Below the pieces are notes generated by a model. That model was not told where the DNA came from, did no database searches, and saw only the letters and a list, made by a program, of their open reading frames with translations. A stretch of DNA of 64,000 nucleotides from CADEED01 sp964444835 (GTDB taxonomy: Bacteria; Pseudomonadota; Gammaproteobacteria; Steroidobacterales; Steroidobacteraceae), in assembly GCA_964444835.1 (NCBI GenBank), contig CAYUIT010000005.1, positions 56,630 to 120,629 on the forward strand, given 5' to 3'. Position 1 is the first letter of the stretch, and each line of letters opens with the position of its first letter. Made by a program: the position numbers and the translations under genes. Below, piece after piece: positions 1 to 7,842 of this stretch.

Positions 1-566
1 CGCTCCGTCGTCGCTAACACTGCGGGCACGAACTGCGCGACGAGCGGCACGATCAGTCGCTGGCAGTACGACACGCGAATGCTAAGCGTATTGGCATCGA
101 GCAAGGTTTGGCCAGAACGCGCACCGCGCCGATCCCCGTGAAACTCAAGATGCTGATTGGGAATGCCGCGTACACCGGCGTGCTCGCGCTCGAAGTCCGC
201 GAAGGAATCTCGCGTTGGGTTCAACACGTCGATTTGTAGAACATGCGGCCACGCCGTATCCGCACGCGCTCGCGCATACGCCGCAATCACGGGGGCCATG
301 GCAGTGGCGTCAGCGGCCGCGACTGAATCGGCATAGAAAGGAACAAGCGTACGAGCGACCTCCGCACGCATCACAGCGATGCTGCCGTTCTCGACCGCCG
401 CAGCACGCGCTGCCATCAGCGCGGCCAAGTTCACAAGATCCTTACCTACTCCTAACAACGCCAACTGCCAACAAGCAAGGAGTAACGGCAACAGGAGGGC
501 CGTGACGCCGATCAGGAACTCCGCGATCGCGGCTCCCCGCGCGCGCCGAGGTATGAATGAGTTCAT
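1..566 (-). CDS. TadE/TadG-like pilus assembly protein, cut by left edge
   Basis: The reading frame is open from the ATG at 566 to the window edge (188 codons seen, C-terminus missing). After a basic N-terminus (MNSFIPRRARGAA) comes AEFLIGVTALLLPLLLACW, a single hydrophobic segment with a Glu just before it, as in TadE-type pseudopilins (A-x-E-F form). The rest is soluble and would lie outside the inner membrane. The start overlaps the tadC stop as ATGA, so the two are probably translationally coupled. By position, last in view of the Tad operon, it is likely a minor pseudopilin. Family membership rests on the N-terminal pattern and context; I see no catalytic motif. Confidence 0.7.
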   Translation of the reverse strand, partial: MNSFIPRRARGAAIAEFLIGVTALLLPLLLACWQLALLGVGKDLVNLAALMAARAAAVENGSIAVMRAEVARTLVPFYADSVAAADATAMAPVIAAYARARADTAWPHVLQIDVLNPTRDSFADFEREHAGVRGIPNQHLEFHGDRRGARSGQTLLDANTLSIRVSYCQRLIVPLVAQFVPAVLATTE

Positions 567-1453
567 GACCCGAAACCTCGCGACAGTTGCATCACGATCG
601 GAAAGCCCAACACGAGGAACGTGCAGGGAAAGATGCACAGAATGAGTGGGCCCAACATCTTGACGGGCGCCTCCATGGCGAGCTTCTCCGCGCGCGCAAA
701 TCGCTCGGCACTCCGTTGCTCCGCCTGCACTCGCAAAACCGGTGCGACACTGGCTCCGGTCCGTTCGGCGTTGATTAACGCCATCGTCAAGGATGTGATC
801 GCGGGTAGGCGCATCCGTTGCTCAAGATTGACGAGTGCCTCGGTACGCGTCCGTCCCGCGCGAATCTCGCCTAACACGCGCAGCAGCGCGCGACGGAGCG
901 GACTGTCGTTTGACTTTTCGATGCACAGCGTGAGCGCCGTACTCAAGCTCGCACCCGCCTCGACCGTGAGCGCGAGCACATCGAGGTATGTCGGTAGTTC
1001 GCGTTGCACCGCGGCACCGATCGCGGCCTGCCGTTGCCTGAGCCAACGCCCAGACGCGCCCCACGCAATACACGCGAGACCGAACACGAGCGGCACGAAA
1101 TTCCCGCCCCAGATGATGGCGATGCCGGCGCCGGTTGCACTCGCAACGAATGCGCCGACTGTGCGCGAGGCGAGCCATTGCTCGGGGCCAACAATGTGGT
1201 CCAGATCTGCCGCTTGCAGACCCTGCAACAGTCGGGCGCGCCGTGCGACCGGCATTCGCGGCCCGAGTTCTCGCGCCAAGCCCTGCGCGGGCCGCCAGAC
1301 TACTAACAACCAAAGGGGTGTATCGGTGGCAAGGTGCATCGGGGGGCTCGACTGGATCCACTGCCCAAGGAGCCGTTGCGCCCAGATTGCAGCAAGCACG
1401 AGCGCCGCGGCGGCGGTCGCCGCGAGCCAGTGAACAAGGGGGTACGCTTCCAT
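563..1453 (-). CDS. tadC: Tad pilus inner-membrane platform protein TadC
   Basis: A 296-residue protein with the type II secretion system F domain in its C-terminal two thirds. Recognisable stretches are LDVLALTVEAGASLSTAL and LGEIRAGRTRTEALVNLEQR, typical of TadC. Hydrophobic segments lie near residues 8-27 and 105-135, with another at the C-terminus (LGPLILCIFPCTFLVLGFP). TadB and TadC form the inner-membrane platform on which the TadA ATPase acts to extend Flp pili. It lies 18 bases after tadB and overlaps the following TadE-like gene by an ATGA, so it is an internal operon gene. Length is normal for TadC. The family call is firm; which pilus function it supports is inferred from the cluster. 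Confidence 0.88.
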   Translation of the reverse strand: MEAYPLVHWLAATAAAALVLAAIWAQRLLGQWIQSSPPMHLATDTPLWLLVVWRPAQGLARELGPRMPVARRARLLQGLQAADLDHIVGPEQWLASRTVGAFVASATGAGIAIIWGGNFVPLVFGLACIAWGASGRWLRQRQAAIGAAVQRELPTYLDVLALTVEAGASLSTALTLCIEKSNDSPLRRALLRVLGEIRAGRTRTEALVNLEQRMRLPAITSLTMALINAERTGASVAPVLRVQAEQRSAERFARAEKLAMEAPVKMLGPLILCIFPCTFLVLGFPIVMQLSRGFGS

Positions 1454-1471
1454 GACGCAGACACCTACCGA

Positions 1472-2317
1472 TCACACTTCGATGTGGACGATGCGCCGAA
1501 TCAACCAGTAGCCGACCCCTTCGAGCGCAATCACGGCCCCAACCGTGGCCCAACCAGCCGGGGTTGAAAACAGCGGCTGCATCGCAGCTGGCTGTAGCCA
1601 GAACAGCGCTGCCATCACGAGTATTGGCAACGCCGCGACGACGATTCCCTGTATGCGGCCTTGCGCCGTGAGCGAGCGAATCTTGTCGTGCATGGCAAGC
1701 TTGCGGCGCTGATTTGCTGCAAGCCGATCGAGCGACTCGGCAAGCGAGCCGCCACTTTCACGCGCCACTCGGACTGTGGTCGCCAGGAGCGCAAACTCCC
1801 CAAGCGGCACGCGAGTGACCAAACCTTGAAGTGCTCGATCGAGTGGCACACCTACGCGCTGCTCGCGACTCATTACCGCGAACTCTTGACCCAAGGGGGC
1901 CGGCTGCTGCTGCGCGAGCTGAGCGAGGGCCTGATTGACGGACAGCCCCGACCGCAAGGACATCGCCCAACCATCGAGCGCATCCGGCAACTGCCGCGCG
2001 AGGCGCTCGAGACGGCGGCGCCGCAAATGGCGAATGATCAACGATGGTAACAACCACGTGGCGCCAGCTAAAGTGATTGCGAGCATCACATTTCCAGTCA
2101 CTAACAACGTCAGCAGCAGGACAGCCACGAAGGCGGCCGCGCACCACCTCACAAGACGCGCCGCGTCGATGAACAAAAAGAGGCTCGCGAGATCGTGCAC
2201 GGTTTGCTCCACGAGCAGTTGCTCGTGGCGCCGCGCGTGTCGACGCAGTAGTTGGCCCAAGGCCAGCACCGCACAAGCGATCGCAACCGAACCGAAGGCT
2301 GTATAGAGTTCAACCAT
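1472..2317 (-). CDS. tadB: Tad pilus inner-membrane platform protein TadB
   Basis: About 281 residues if it begins at MVELYTAFGSVAIACAVLAL. That ATG at 2317 has GAGG nine bases upstream; an in-frame ATG nine bases earlier (2326) has no room for a ribosome site. The N-terminal helix is followed by two membrane segments (FVAVLLLTLLVTGNVMLAITLAGATWLLP) and a T2SSF domain containing LARQLPDALDGWAMSLRSGL and LGEFALLATTVRVARESGG, both classic TadB patterns. Two more helices end the protein. It pairs with TadC as the membrane platform of the pilus motor. The start overlaps the tadA stop by 8 bases, indicating coupled translation. Confidence 0.88.
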   Translation of the reverse strand: MVELYTAFGSVAIACAVLALGQLLRRHARRHEQLLVEQTVHDLASLFLFIDAARLVRWCAAAFVAVLLLTLLVTGNVMLAITLAGATWLLPSLIIRHLRRRRLERLARQLPDALDGWAMSLRSGLSVNQALAQLAQQQPAPLGQEFAVMSREQRVGVPLDRALQGLVTRVPLGEFALLATTVRVARESGGSLAESLDRLAANQRRKLAMHDKIRSLTAQGRIQGIVVAALPILVMAALFWLQPAAMQPLFSTPAGWATVGAVIALEGVGYWLIRRIVHIEV

Positions 2318-3974
2318 GTCGCTCATCCTCGGCGCGATTGAAGATGGCTCGATCGAGCGCGATCCCCTCGCCTTCCAATTGTTCGTAGAACGAGGGCACA
2401 TAGCCGCAGCCCTCGAAATACCCCGATACGCGTCCCTGCGCGCAGCGGCCCTTGCGAACGTAGCGAAACACATCTTGCGTTTGGATCTTGCCCCCCTCGG
2501 TGCCGGTGACCTCGACGATGTGCGTCACTTTGCGAGTGCCGCACGAGAAACGCGTTTGCTGCACGATCACGTGCACTGCCGACGCGATCTGCTCGCGAAT
2601 GGCGGCAACAGGCAGATCAACGCCTGCCATCAGCACCATCACTTCGAGCCGTGCGAGTGCGTCGCGGGGTCCATTCGCATGCGCTGTAGTCAAGGAACCG
2701 TCGTGGCCCGTGTTCATCGCTTGCAGCATGTCGAGCGCTTCGCCGCCGCGACATTCGCCGACGACGATTCGATCGGGCCGCATCCGCAGTGCGTTTCGCA
2801 CGAGATCGCGAATCGTGACCTGACCACGCCCTTCTGCGTTACGCGGGCGCGCTTCGAGCGAAACCAGATTGCTTTGCTCGAGTCTGAGCTCCGCGGCATC
2901 TTCGATCGTGACGATCCGCTCGGCGCCGGGAATGAGCTGTGACAACACATTGAGCAATGTTGTCTTCCCGGCACCGGTGCCGCCCGACACCACAATGTTG
3001 CGCCGTGCGTGTACGCACACCGCCAAGAAATCCATCATCGCTGCTGAGAGTGAGCCGCCCGCAACCAGATCCGCTGGCGACAGCGGTCGGCGGGCGAATT
3101 TTCGAATCGTGATGGCAGGGCCCGACACGGCAATGGGTGGGATCACGACATTGACGCGCGACCCGTCGGCGAGTCGGGCGTCCACCATCGGCGACGACTC
3201 ATCGATCCGCCGTCCAACACCCGCCACGATGCGCTCGATCACGCCGTGCAGCGCGGCCGTGCTGCTGAACTGGAGCGCGACGCGCTCCAAGCGCCCGGCT
3301 CGCTCGACGAATAACTCGCCCTCACCGTTCACCATCACCTCGCTGATGGTCTCGTCGCGCAGCAGTGGCTCGAGCGGCCCGAGACCGAGCGCCTCATCCA
3401 AGACGAACTGCTTGAGCACAGTGCGCACGTCTGCGTCTTTGGCTTCGTCTGCCAGAATCCCATCAAGCAGCTCTGCCGCTTGCTCGCGTAAATCCGCTTC
3501 GCGCAGCGCACTGATATCTCGCCGACGCAAATCGAGGCGCTCGATGAGAGCTTGGTGCGCTCGGGCGGCAACGGTTGAGCGACCTTGACGCGGCGCCAGA
3601 CCAGCGGGCGCGCAAGCGGCAGTGCGCGTGGAACTGCATTGGCGCCAATCCACCGATCCCACGAGCTTGTTAGCAACCACGGAGCGCAAGCGGAGCGTGT
3701 AGCCGCCGATTCGGACCGCATCGCGCTCGACGATCGGGCCGTAATGGACGATTCGCTCACCATTGACCCACGTGCCCTGAGTCGTGCCCAGATCCTGCAC
3801 AAAGTAGCTTTGGCTTGCGGTATCGCGCACGAACTCTGCATGGCAGCGGGCGATACCTGGCCCATCCAGGCGCACCGTTACGTCGGGCGACGCTCCCACC
3901 GTAATGGCACCGCTACCCAAGGGAATCGCACGCGAACCGCTCGGTCCGTCGACCGACAAGAGCAATGCAGCCAT
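2310..3974 (-). CDS. tadA: Tad pilus secretion ATPase TadA/CpaF with N-terminal FHA domain
   Basis: A 554-residue protein beginning at MAALLLSVDG, seven bases after GGAGA. Residues about 1-100 form an FHA-like fold with DLGTTQGTWVNG near 61-72. A linker of about 70 residues leads into the hexameric type II/IV secretion ATPase: Walker A GGTGAGKTT, IVTIEDAAEL, the arginine-rich RNALRMRPDRIVVGECRGGE and the histidine-box-like GHDGSLTTAHANG. It should power Flp pilus assembly at the inner membrane. The FHA fusion is uncommon and its phosphothreonine pocket looks degraded: the usual GR is GA (27-28) and the usual SRxH is ARCH (42-45), though the later Asn (N71) remains. tadA lies between cpaC and tadB. 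Confidence 0.88.
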   Translation of the reverse strand: MAALLLSVDGPSGSRAIPLGSGAITVGASPDVTVRLDGPGIARCHAEFVRDTASQSYFVQDLGTTQGTWVNGERIVHYGPIVERDAVRIGGYTLRLRSVVANKLVGSVDWRQCSSTRTAACAPAGLAPRQGRSTVAARAHQALIERLDLRRRDISALREADLREQAAELLDGILADEAKDADVRTVLKQFVLDEALGLGPLEPLLRDETISEVMVNGEGELFVERAGRLERVALQFSSTAALHGVIERIVAGVGRRIDESSPMVDARLADGSRVNVVIPPIAVSGPAITIRKFARRPLSPADLVAGGSLSAAMMDFLAVCVHARRNIVVSGGTGAGKTTLLNVLSQLIPGAERIVTIEDAAELRLEQSNLVSLEARPRNAEGRGQVTIRDLVRNALRMRPDRIVVGECRGGEALDMLQAMNTGHDGSLTTAHANGPRDALARLEVMVLMAGVDLPVAAIREQIASAVHVIVQQTRFSCGTRKVTHIVEVTGTEGGKIQTQDVFRYVRKGRCAQGRVSGYFEGCGYVPSFYEQLEGEGIALDRAIFNRAEDERHG

Positions 3975-3978
3975 CGTG

Positions 3979-5232
3979 CTATCTCCGCGCCGGCGTTGCG
4001 ATCTGCTCGCGCGCGACACCGAGCCGTGCCCGTTGAGCCGCCTCGAAATCGGCGGCGGCACTCGGGTTCGCCGGCTCCGGCGTGACGAGCCGTGGCGTGA
4101 GGAAGATCACGAGCTCCGTCGCCTCCTCGCGCGCCGCCCGCGCGCGGAATGCTCGACCAATGCCCGGCGCTCGGCGCAGCCCCGGCACGCCCGATTCGGC
4201 GTGGCTGCGCAGCCGATTGACGAGCCCCGCAATGATCAGGGTTTCGCCATCGCGCAGCGTAATGTCGGTTGCGCTACGTCGCTTGAGGAAGCCGGGAACG
4301 CCTAGCACGCGCTGCGCCTCATCGATCTGACTGACTTCCGTGTCGATACGTGCAGCGATGCCGCCGTTCGCGTCAGCAACGGGCCGCACATCGAGAATGA
4401 CGCCATACTCCTTGTACTCGACGTCTGTTCCACCCAGTTTGTCGATGACCGGGATCGGTACCTCCCCGCCTGATACGAACCTTGCGGCGCCGCCGCTGCG
4501 GCAACTCAACGTCGGTTCCGCGACGACCGTGGCATCACCGGATTCTTCTAACAATCGAATTCGTGAATCGATGTCCGTCAGTAAGCCGAGATAGGCCTGC
4601 GCCGGCCGCGTCTCGAGCGATCGCGGACTCGCGGTATCCGTGGCCACTCGTGCCTGAGGGCCATTGATATCGGATCGCCAGCGGATGCCCAAGTCGCGCA
4701 AGGTTGAGCGCCGGACTTCCACGAGCTTGACCTCGAAATGAATCATCCGATCGAGGCTTGCCTTGCCCACCAAACTGACGGCGACGCCCGGATAGAGCGA
4801 CGCCACCGCCGCCGCGCGCTCGGCAGCACGCTCGCTGCTCACGGCTGACTCGAGCACGAGCCGCGTGCCCACGGTACGCACCTGCAATTCGGGTACGTCA
4901 CGGATCATCGATTGAACAGCGACTAGCGCGCTGGCGAGATCCGTTTCCGTCACGCGCACTAACATGCGATGGCGCGTGCCGTCGTGAAACCACAACTGCA
5001 CAATCGTGGAGCCCACACCTTCGCCGAGGAACAACAGGCCGTCGGATCCGATAGCGGAAACCGACAATACTTTGCCGTTGCCGACAGCGACTCGTTTCGC
5101 CGTCGTGCCGATCACGCGGCTGTCGCCCACGAACATATCAAGCGCGTCAGGCAAACGCTCAGCCGAGTGACACGTCCAGGCACTCCCTAACAACCACGCG
5201 ATAATACAAGCTCGACGAACGCATCCGTTCAT
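3979..5232 (-). CDS. cpaC: Tad pilus outer-membrane secretin CpaC/RcpA
   Basis: A 417-residue protein with a signal peptide (MNGCVRRACIIAWLLGSAWTCHSA), then a pilus/MSHA-type N-domain (LDMFVGDSRVIG; GDGLLFLGEGVGSTIVQLWF-like strands), a BON-like or N1 segment, and the secretin core with VVAEPTLSCRSGGAARFVSGGE, EYGVILDVRPV and DGETLIIAGLVN. This order is that of RcpA/CpaC, the ring through which the Flp pilus crosses the outer membrane. Its stop lies 4 bases before the tadA start, in a compact operon. No lipoprotein pilotin is visible nearby. Length and motifs are complete. Confidence 0.88.
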   Translation of the reverse strand: MNGCVRRACIIAWLLGSAWTCHSAERLPDALDMFVGDSRVIGTTAKRVAVGNGKVLSVSAIGSDGLLFLGEGVGSTIVQLWFHDGTRHRMLVRVTETDLASALVAVQSMIRDVPELQVRTVGTRLVLESAVSSERAAERAAAVASLYPGVAVSLVGKASLDRMIHFEVKLVEVRRSTLRDLGIRWRSDINGPQARVATDTASPRSLETRPAQAYLGLLTDIDSRIRLLEESGDATVVAEPTLSCRSGGAARFVSGGEVPIPVIDKLGGTDVEYKEYGVILDVRPVADANGGIAARIDTEVSQIDEAQRVLGVPGFLKRRSATDITLRDGETLIIAGLVNRLRSHAESGVPGLRRAPGIGRAFRARAAREEATELVIFLTPRLVTPEPANPSAAADFEAAQRARLGVAREQIATPARR

Positions 5233-5247
5233 GATGAAGGCACTCCG

Positions 5248-6141
5248 CTAGGGGTTACGCAGCGGCGCAACCGCCAGCCGCTGGATGGTGGGTAGACCGC
5301 CGCGACCGCCAGTGATTAGTTCCATGGCGTGAGGCAGCGCACGCGGCACGCGTTCTCGCGGCGACCGGCCTTCGAGCGCTAAGATATCGAGCGGCGCCAA
5401 GCCAAGTGCCGCGGAATCCTGCGGATGACGCAACGTTGCGACCAGCTCGCCCGTACGCTGCGCGAGCGTGATGAGTTGCGCCTCCGCCGGCGTCACGCTC
5501 AACGTTGCCGTGCTGAACGATGAATCGACCGCTTGTGAGGAGCCATCGGGACCTTGCACGAGCGTGCGGCGAGTCGCACGACCTGTCGCGAGCACAGGCA
5601 CGGATTCCAACAGCACTTTGACGGCCGGACCGCGCGCGCTGGCAGTGCCAGGCAGCAGGCCCGCATGGGCATACAGTAAATCCACATGATCTCCCGGTGA
5701 GAGCAAACCGTCGAATGCGCTCACTTCATCAACCGGCACGGTTACTGCGCGTCGGCCCTGCTCGACTTGCTCCGAGAATGGCGGGGCGGTCGCCGACACT
5801 AGGACGGCTGGCACTAACAAATCGCCAGCACGCACTGCTTGACGAAGCACGCGGCCTAACAGCGACGCGGGATCCTCGCCGCGAATGGCATCCTGCGGTA
5901 CGTAGGCCCGCGGCATCGAACGCACGGCCAACGCATTCGCGTCCAACGTACGCCCCGCCGGCAGATCGCGGGCGGCGACGATCATCGGCTCGAGCGCGAA
6001 TCGCTGAGCTTGCGTCTGCCGCTCTCGATCGATCTCTGCAGCGACGTGTCGCGTGACACCCCAATATGCGACTGCACCGAGTGCTGCGGCCGCGACGAAC
6101 AACAGTGTATTCAGTGAGGGCTTCCAACGAGGCCGTTCCAT
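5248..6141 (-). CDS. cpaB: Tad pilus assembly protein CpaB/RcpC
   Basis: A 297-residue protein starting at MERPRWKPSLNTLLFVAAAA; GGGAGA sits just upstream, and the longer open frame reaching 6381 would begin with a TTG inside the gene before. One N-terminal membrane anchor is followed by an SAF domain (PMIVAARDLPAGRTLDANALAVRSMP) and the RcpC/CpaB domain (GRRAVTVPVDEVSAFDGLLSPGDHVDLLYAH), then TLSVTPAEAQLITLAQRTGELVATLR, all standard for the family. RcpC/CpaB is periplasmic, influences pilin maturation or pilus stability, and accompanies the secretin. It lies 15 bases before cpaC, supporting co-transcription. Confidence 0.86.
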   Translation of the reverse strand: MERPRWKPSLNTLLFVAAAALGAVAYWGVTRHVAAEIDRERQTQAQRFALEPMIVAARDLPAGRTLDANALAVRSMPRAYVPQDAIRGEDPASLLGRVLRQAVRAGDLLVPAVLVSATAPPFSEQVEQGRRAVTVPVDEVSAFDGLLSPGDHVDLLYAHAGLLPGTASARGPAVKVLLESVPVLATGRATRRTLVQGPDGSSQAVDSSFSTATLSVTPAEAQLITLAQRTGELVATLRHPQDSAALGLAPLDILALEGRSPRERVPRALPHAMELITGGRGGLPTIQRLAVAPLRNP

Positions 6142-6164
6142 GGCTTCTCCCAAGTTCCTTTGAC

Positions 6165-6368
6165 TTACAACATCGCGATGATTCGAGCGAAACCTCGCCA
6201 GAAGTCTTCCATCGCACTCAATATCCGGCTGGCCGCGGACTCGCCTGCCCCAAAAGGTACGCACAGCGCGACGACAAGCGACACGCATACCACGACGTAC
6301 TCCACGGCGACGGCACCGACGCACGCTCGCACGGCCCGCCACGGCCGCTTGCGTGGCGCCGGCGTCAC
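6165..6368 (-). CDS. Small Flp-type prepilin-like protein
   Basis: A 67-residue protein: a basic leader MTPAPRKRPWRAVRACVG, then AVAVEYVVVCVSLVVALCV. The pattern Gly, four residues, Glu-Tyr followed by a hydrophobic helix matches the Flp prepilin cleavage signature (G-x4-EY) recognised by TadV/CpaA-type peptidases. The C-terminal half (SRILSAMEDFWRGFARIIAML) is a short amphipathic tail. It overlaps the exported-protein gene before it by 4 bases (ATGA type) and precedes cpaB. It is probably a minor pilin distinct from the main flp at 9218-9487, which is longer and better matched. Function is inferred from signature and position only. Confidence 0.65.
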   Translation of the reverse strand: MTPAPRKRPWRAVRACVGAVAVEYVVVCVSLVVALCVPFGAGESAASRILSAMEDFWRGFARIIAML

Positions 6369-7015
6369 TCGGGCTCACCAAGAATCAGCACTAGCGAGCC
6401 CGCCTCAACATCGATCGCGGCCACGCGAAACGCCTGTGCGCCCCGGATCCAAATCGCTTCGCCACTGCCGCGCCAGCCCTCCGCTCGCCAATGTGCGGCC
6501 AGTAACTGCATCGCTCGATGCGGCCGATGACGCGACGCGTAAACGCATTGGGATGCGGCTGCGCCAGCGACGGTCGAGCGGCTGTGTGAGCGCAGACGAA
6601 AATCGCGCGGGACCGACGCGGGGCAGCCCAGCGGACGCACGCGGCCGCGCAGATCGAGTCGGCTGAAAGTGATGCGCGTGCCGCGACTCGGGTGCGCCGC
6701 GAACGTCGCTGTGTCATGCCAATGCCGGAACTGGCGCGATACGAGATACTGCCCGCCGAGACGCTGCGCCGAGACGGACGGGGACGTCGTGCGCCACAGC
6801 GCTGTGAGTCGCTCGCTTGCCGCTTGCGGCGTGATGGCGGTGCTCGCCACTGCAAGGCGCATCGCAATGCCATTCACATCGGTCGTACCCGGGAGCACCT
6901 CGATCTCGAACTCGCGCGGAATCGGTGCAACCCACGCTGCGCTCGTTGCAGCAACATGCGTGGCGACAAGCAACATCGCCACGACGGCACTGCAGGGGCG
7001 AATCAGGGACGGCAT
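6365..7015 (-). CDS. Exported protein of unknown function in the Tad cluster
   Basis: About 216 residues from the ATG at 7015, which has a strong GGAGG five bases upstream. The N-terminus MPSLIRPCSAVVAMLLVATHVAATSAA is a good signal peptide, so the protein is probably periplasmic. I do not recognise the domain. The middle contains ASERLTALWRTTSPSVSAQ and the end VEAGSLVLILGEPE, suggesting a small beta-rich fold, and there are several Trp residues (WRTTS, WHD, HWRAEGW). It overlaps the preceding TadG-like gene by 13 bases and the next small prepilin gene by 4, so it is embedded in the pilus operon. A role in pilus assembly or quality control is a guess from context. Confidence 0.6.
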   Translation of the reverse strand: MPSLIRPCSAVVAMLLVATHVAATSAAWVAPIPREFEIEVLPGTTDVNGIAMRLAVASTAITPQAASERLTALWRTTSPSVSAQRLGGQYLVSRQFRHWHDTATFAAHPSRGTRITFSRLDLRGRVRPLGCPASVPRDFRLRSHSRSTVAGAAASQCVYASRHRPHRAMQLLAAHWRAEGWRGSGEAIWIRGAQAFRVAAIDVEAGSLVLILGEPE

Positions 7016-7842
7016 GCCGGCCTCCATGACGTACGCGGTAACGAGGTAGAGCCGGCCAGGCGATCCGGCGGCAGCACCTCCGGATCGACGTGGCCCACAC
7101 AAAGATTGCGAAACTCCGGCTCGAACACGGATATCAAGTATTGCAACGGTGTAACGAGGTCTAACAACCGACCGACGCCGGACGACGGCATGAGAGATTG
7201 CACGCGGGACTCCGTGTGTCGCGGCCCGCTGACGCTCCAAGGATCGGCTAGCAACGAGACTCGATCAGTGAGTTGCAGCGCGCCGTCGCTCAAGGCCCCA
7301 GCGAATGCGTCCACGCGGTTGAGTCGGGTCGTGGCGGTCGCGCTCAGCAAGTTTTCGTTGCGCAAATCGAAGCGCCTTTGCGCTAACACACCAACCGCGC
7401 GGGTGGCCGCAAGCGCCACATCCAGCGTTCGTCCTGGCGCTCCCGTGAGTGAGCCGTTGGCAACGGTCACCGTGACGCTCTCAGCAGTTTCGATTAGGCG
7501 TGCCTGCGTCGCCGGTGCGCGCCAATTCGGGCTGAAGCCGGCTGCAAACGGTTGCGCGGTCCAGCGACCGCCAACGGCTGCCACACCGACATCGGGAGCC
7601 CAGGTACGGGCCAGTGCGAGGTCATTGAGCACCGCAGCGGAACGACTCGCTGGCGCATCCGCGCGCAGGAACGCGGCATACCGCGCGGTGGAGATCGTAC
7701 GCGACTCGAGGTCGTGGAGCCGCGCTAACAACACGACCGCACTGAACATCGCGACGACCCACGGCAGCGCTGCCAAAGTTTCGACTAGCGCCTGGCCGCG
7801 CGCAAACCGAGCCCTACGCGGTGCATGTGCCATGCGGCTCAT
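7003..7842 (-). CDS. TadE/TadG-like pilus assembly protein
   Basis: About 279 residues from MSRMAHAPRRARFARGQALVETLAALPWVVAMFSAVVLL. The short basic leader, the GQALVETL stretch and the single long hydrophobic helix resemble TadE-like pseudopilins. The remaining 240 residues are predicted soluble and carry no recognised catalytic motif. The start overlaps the stop of the preceding TadG-like gene as ATGA; a longer open frame reaching 7935 is discarded because it would lie inside that gene. It is likely an envelope-anchored Tad accessory protein. The annotation rests on the N-terminal pattern and operon position. Confidence 0.65.
   Translation of the reverse strand: MSRMAHAPRRARFARGQALVETLAALPWVVAMFSAVVLLARLHDLESRTISTARYAAFLRADAPASRSAAVLNDLALARTWAPDVGVAAVGGRWTAQPFAAGFSPNWRAPATQARLIETAESVTVTVANGSLTGAPGRTLDVALAATRAVGVLAQRRFDLRNENLLSATATTRLNRVDAFAGALSDGALQLTDRVSLLADPWSVSGPRHTESRVQSLMPSSGVGRLLDLVTPLQYLISVFEPEFRNLCVGHVDPEVLPPDRLAGSTSLPRTSWRPACRP

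Noticed and set aside
621..1433. Long + strand open frame of 270 codons opposite tadC
   Set aside because: Arg/Ser/Ala-rich shadow frame without domain pattern; tadC on the other strand has clear T2SSF motifs.
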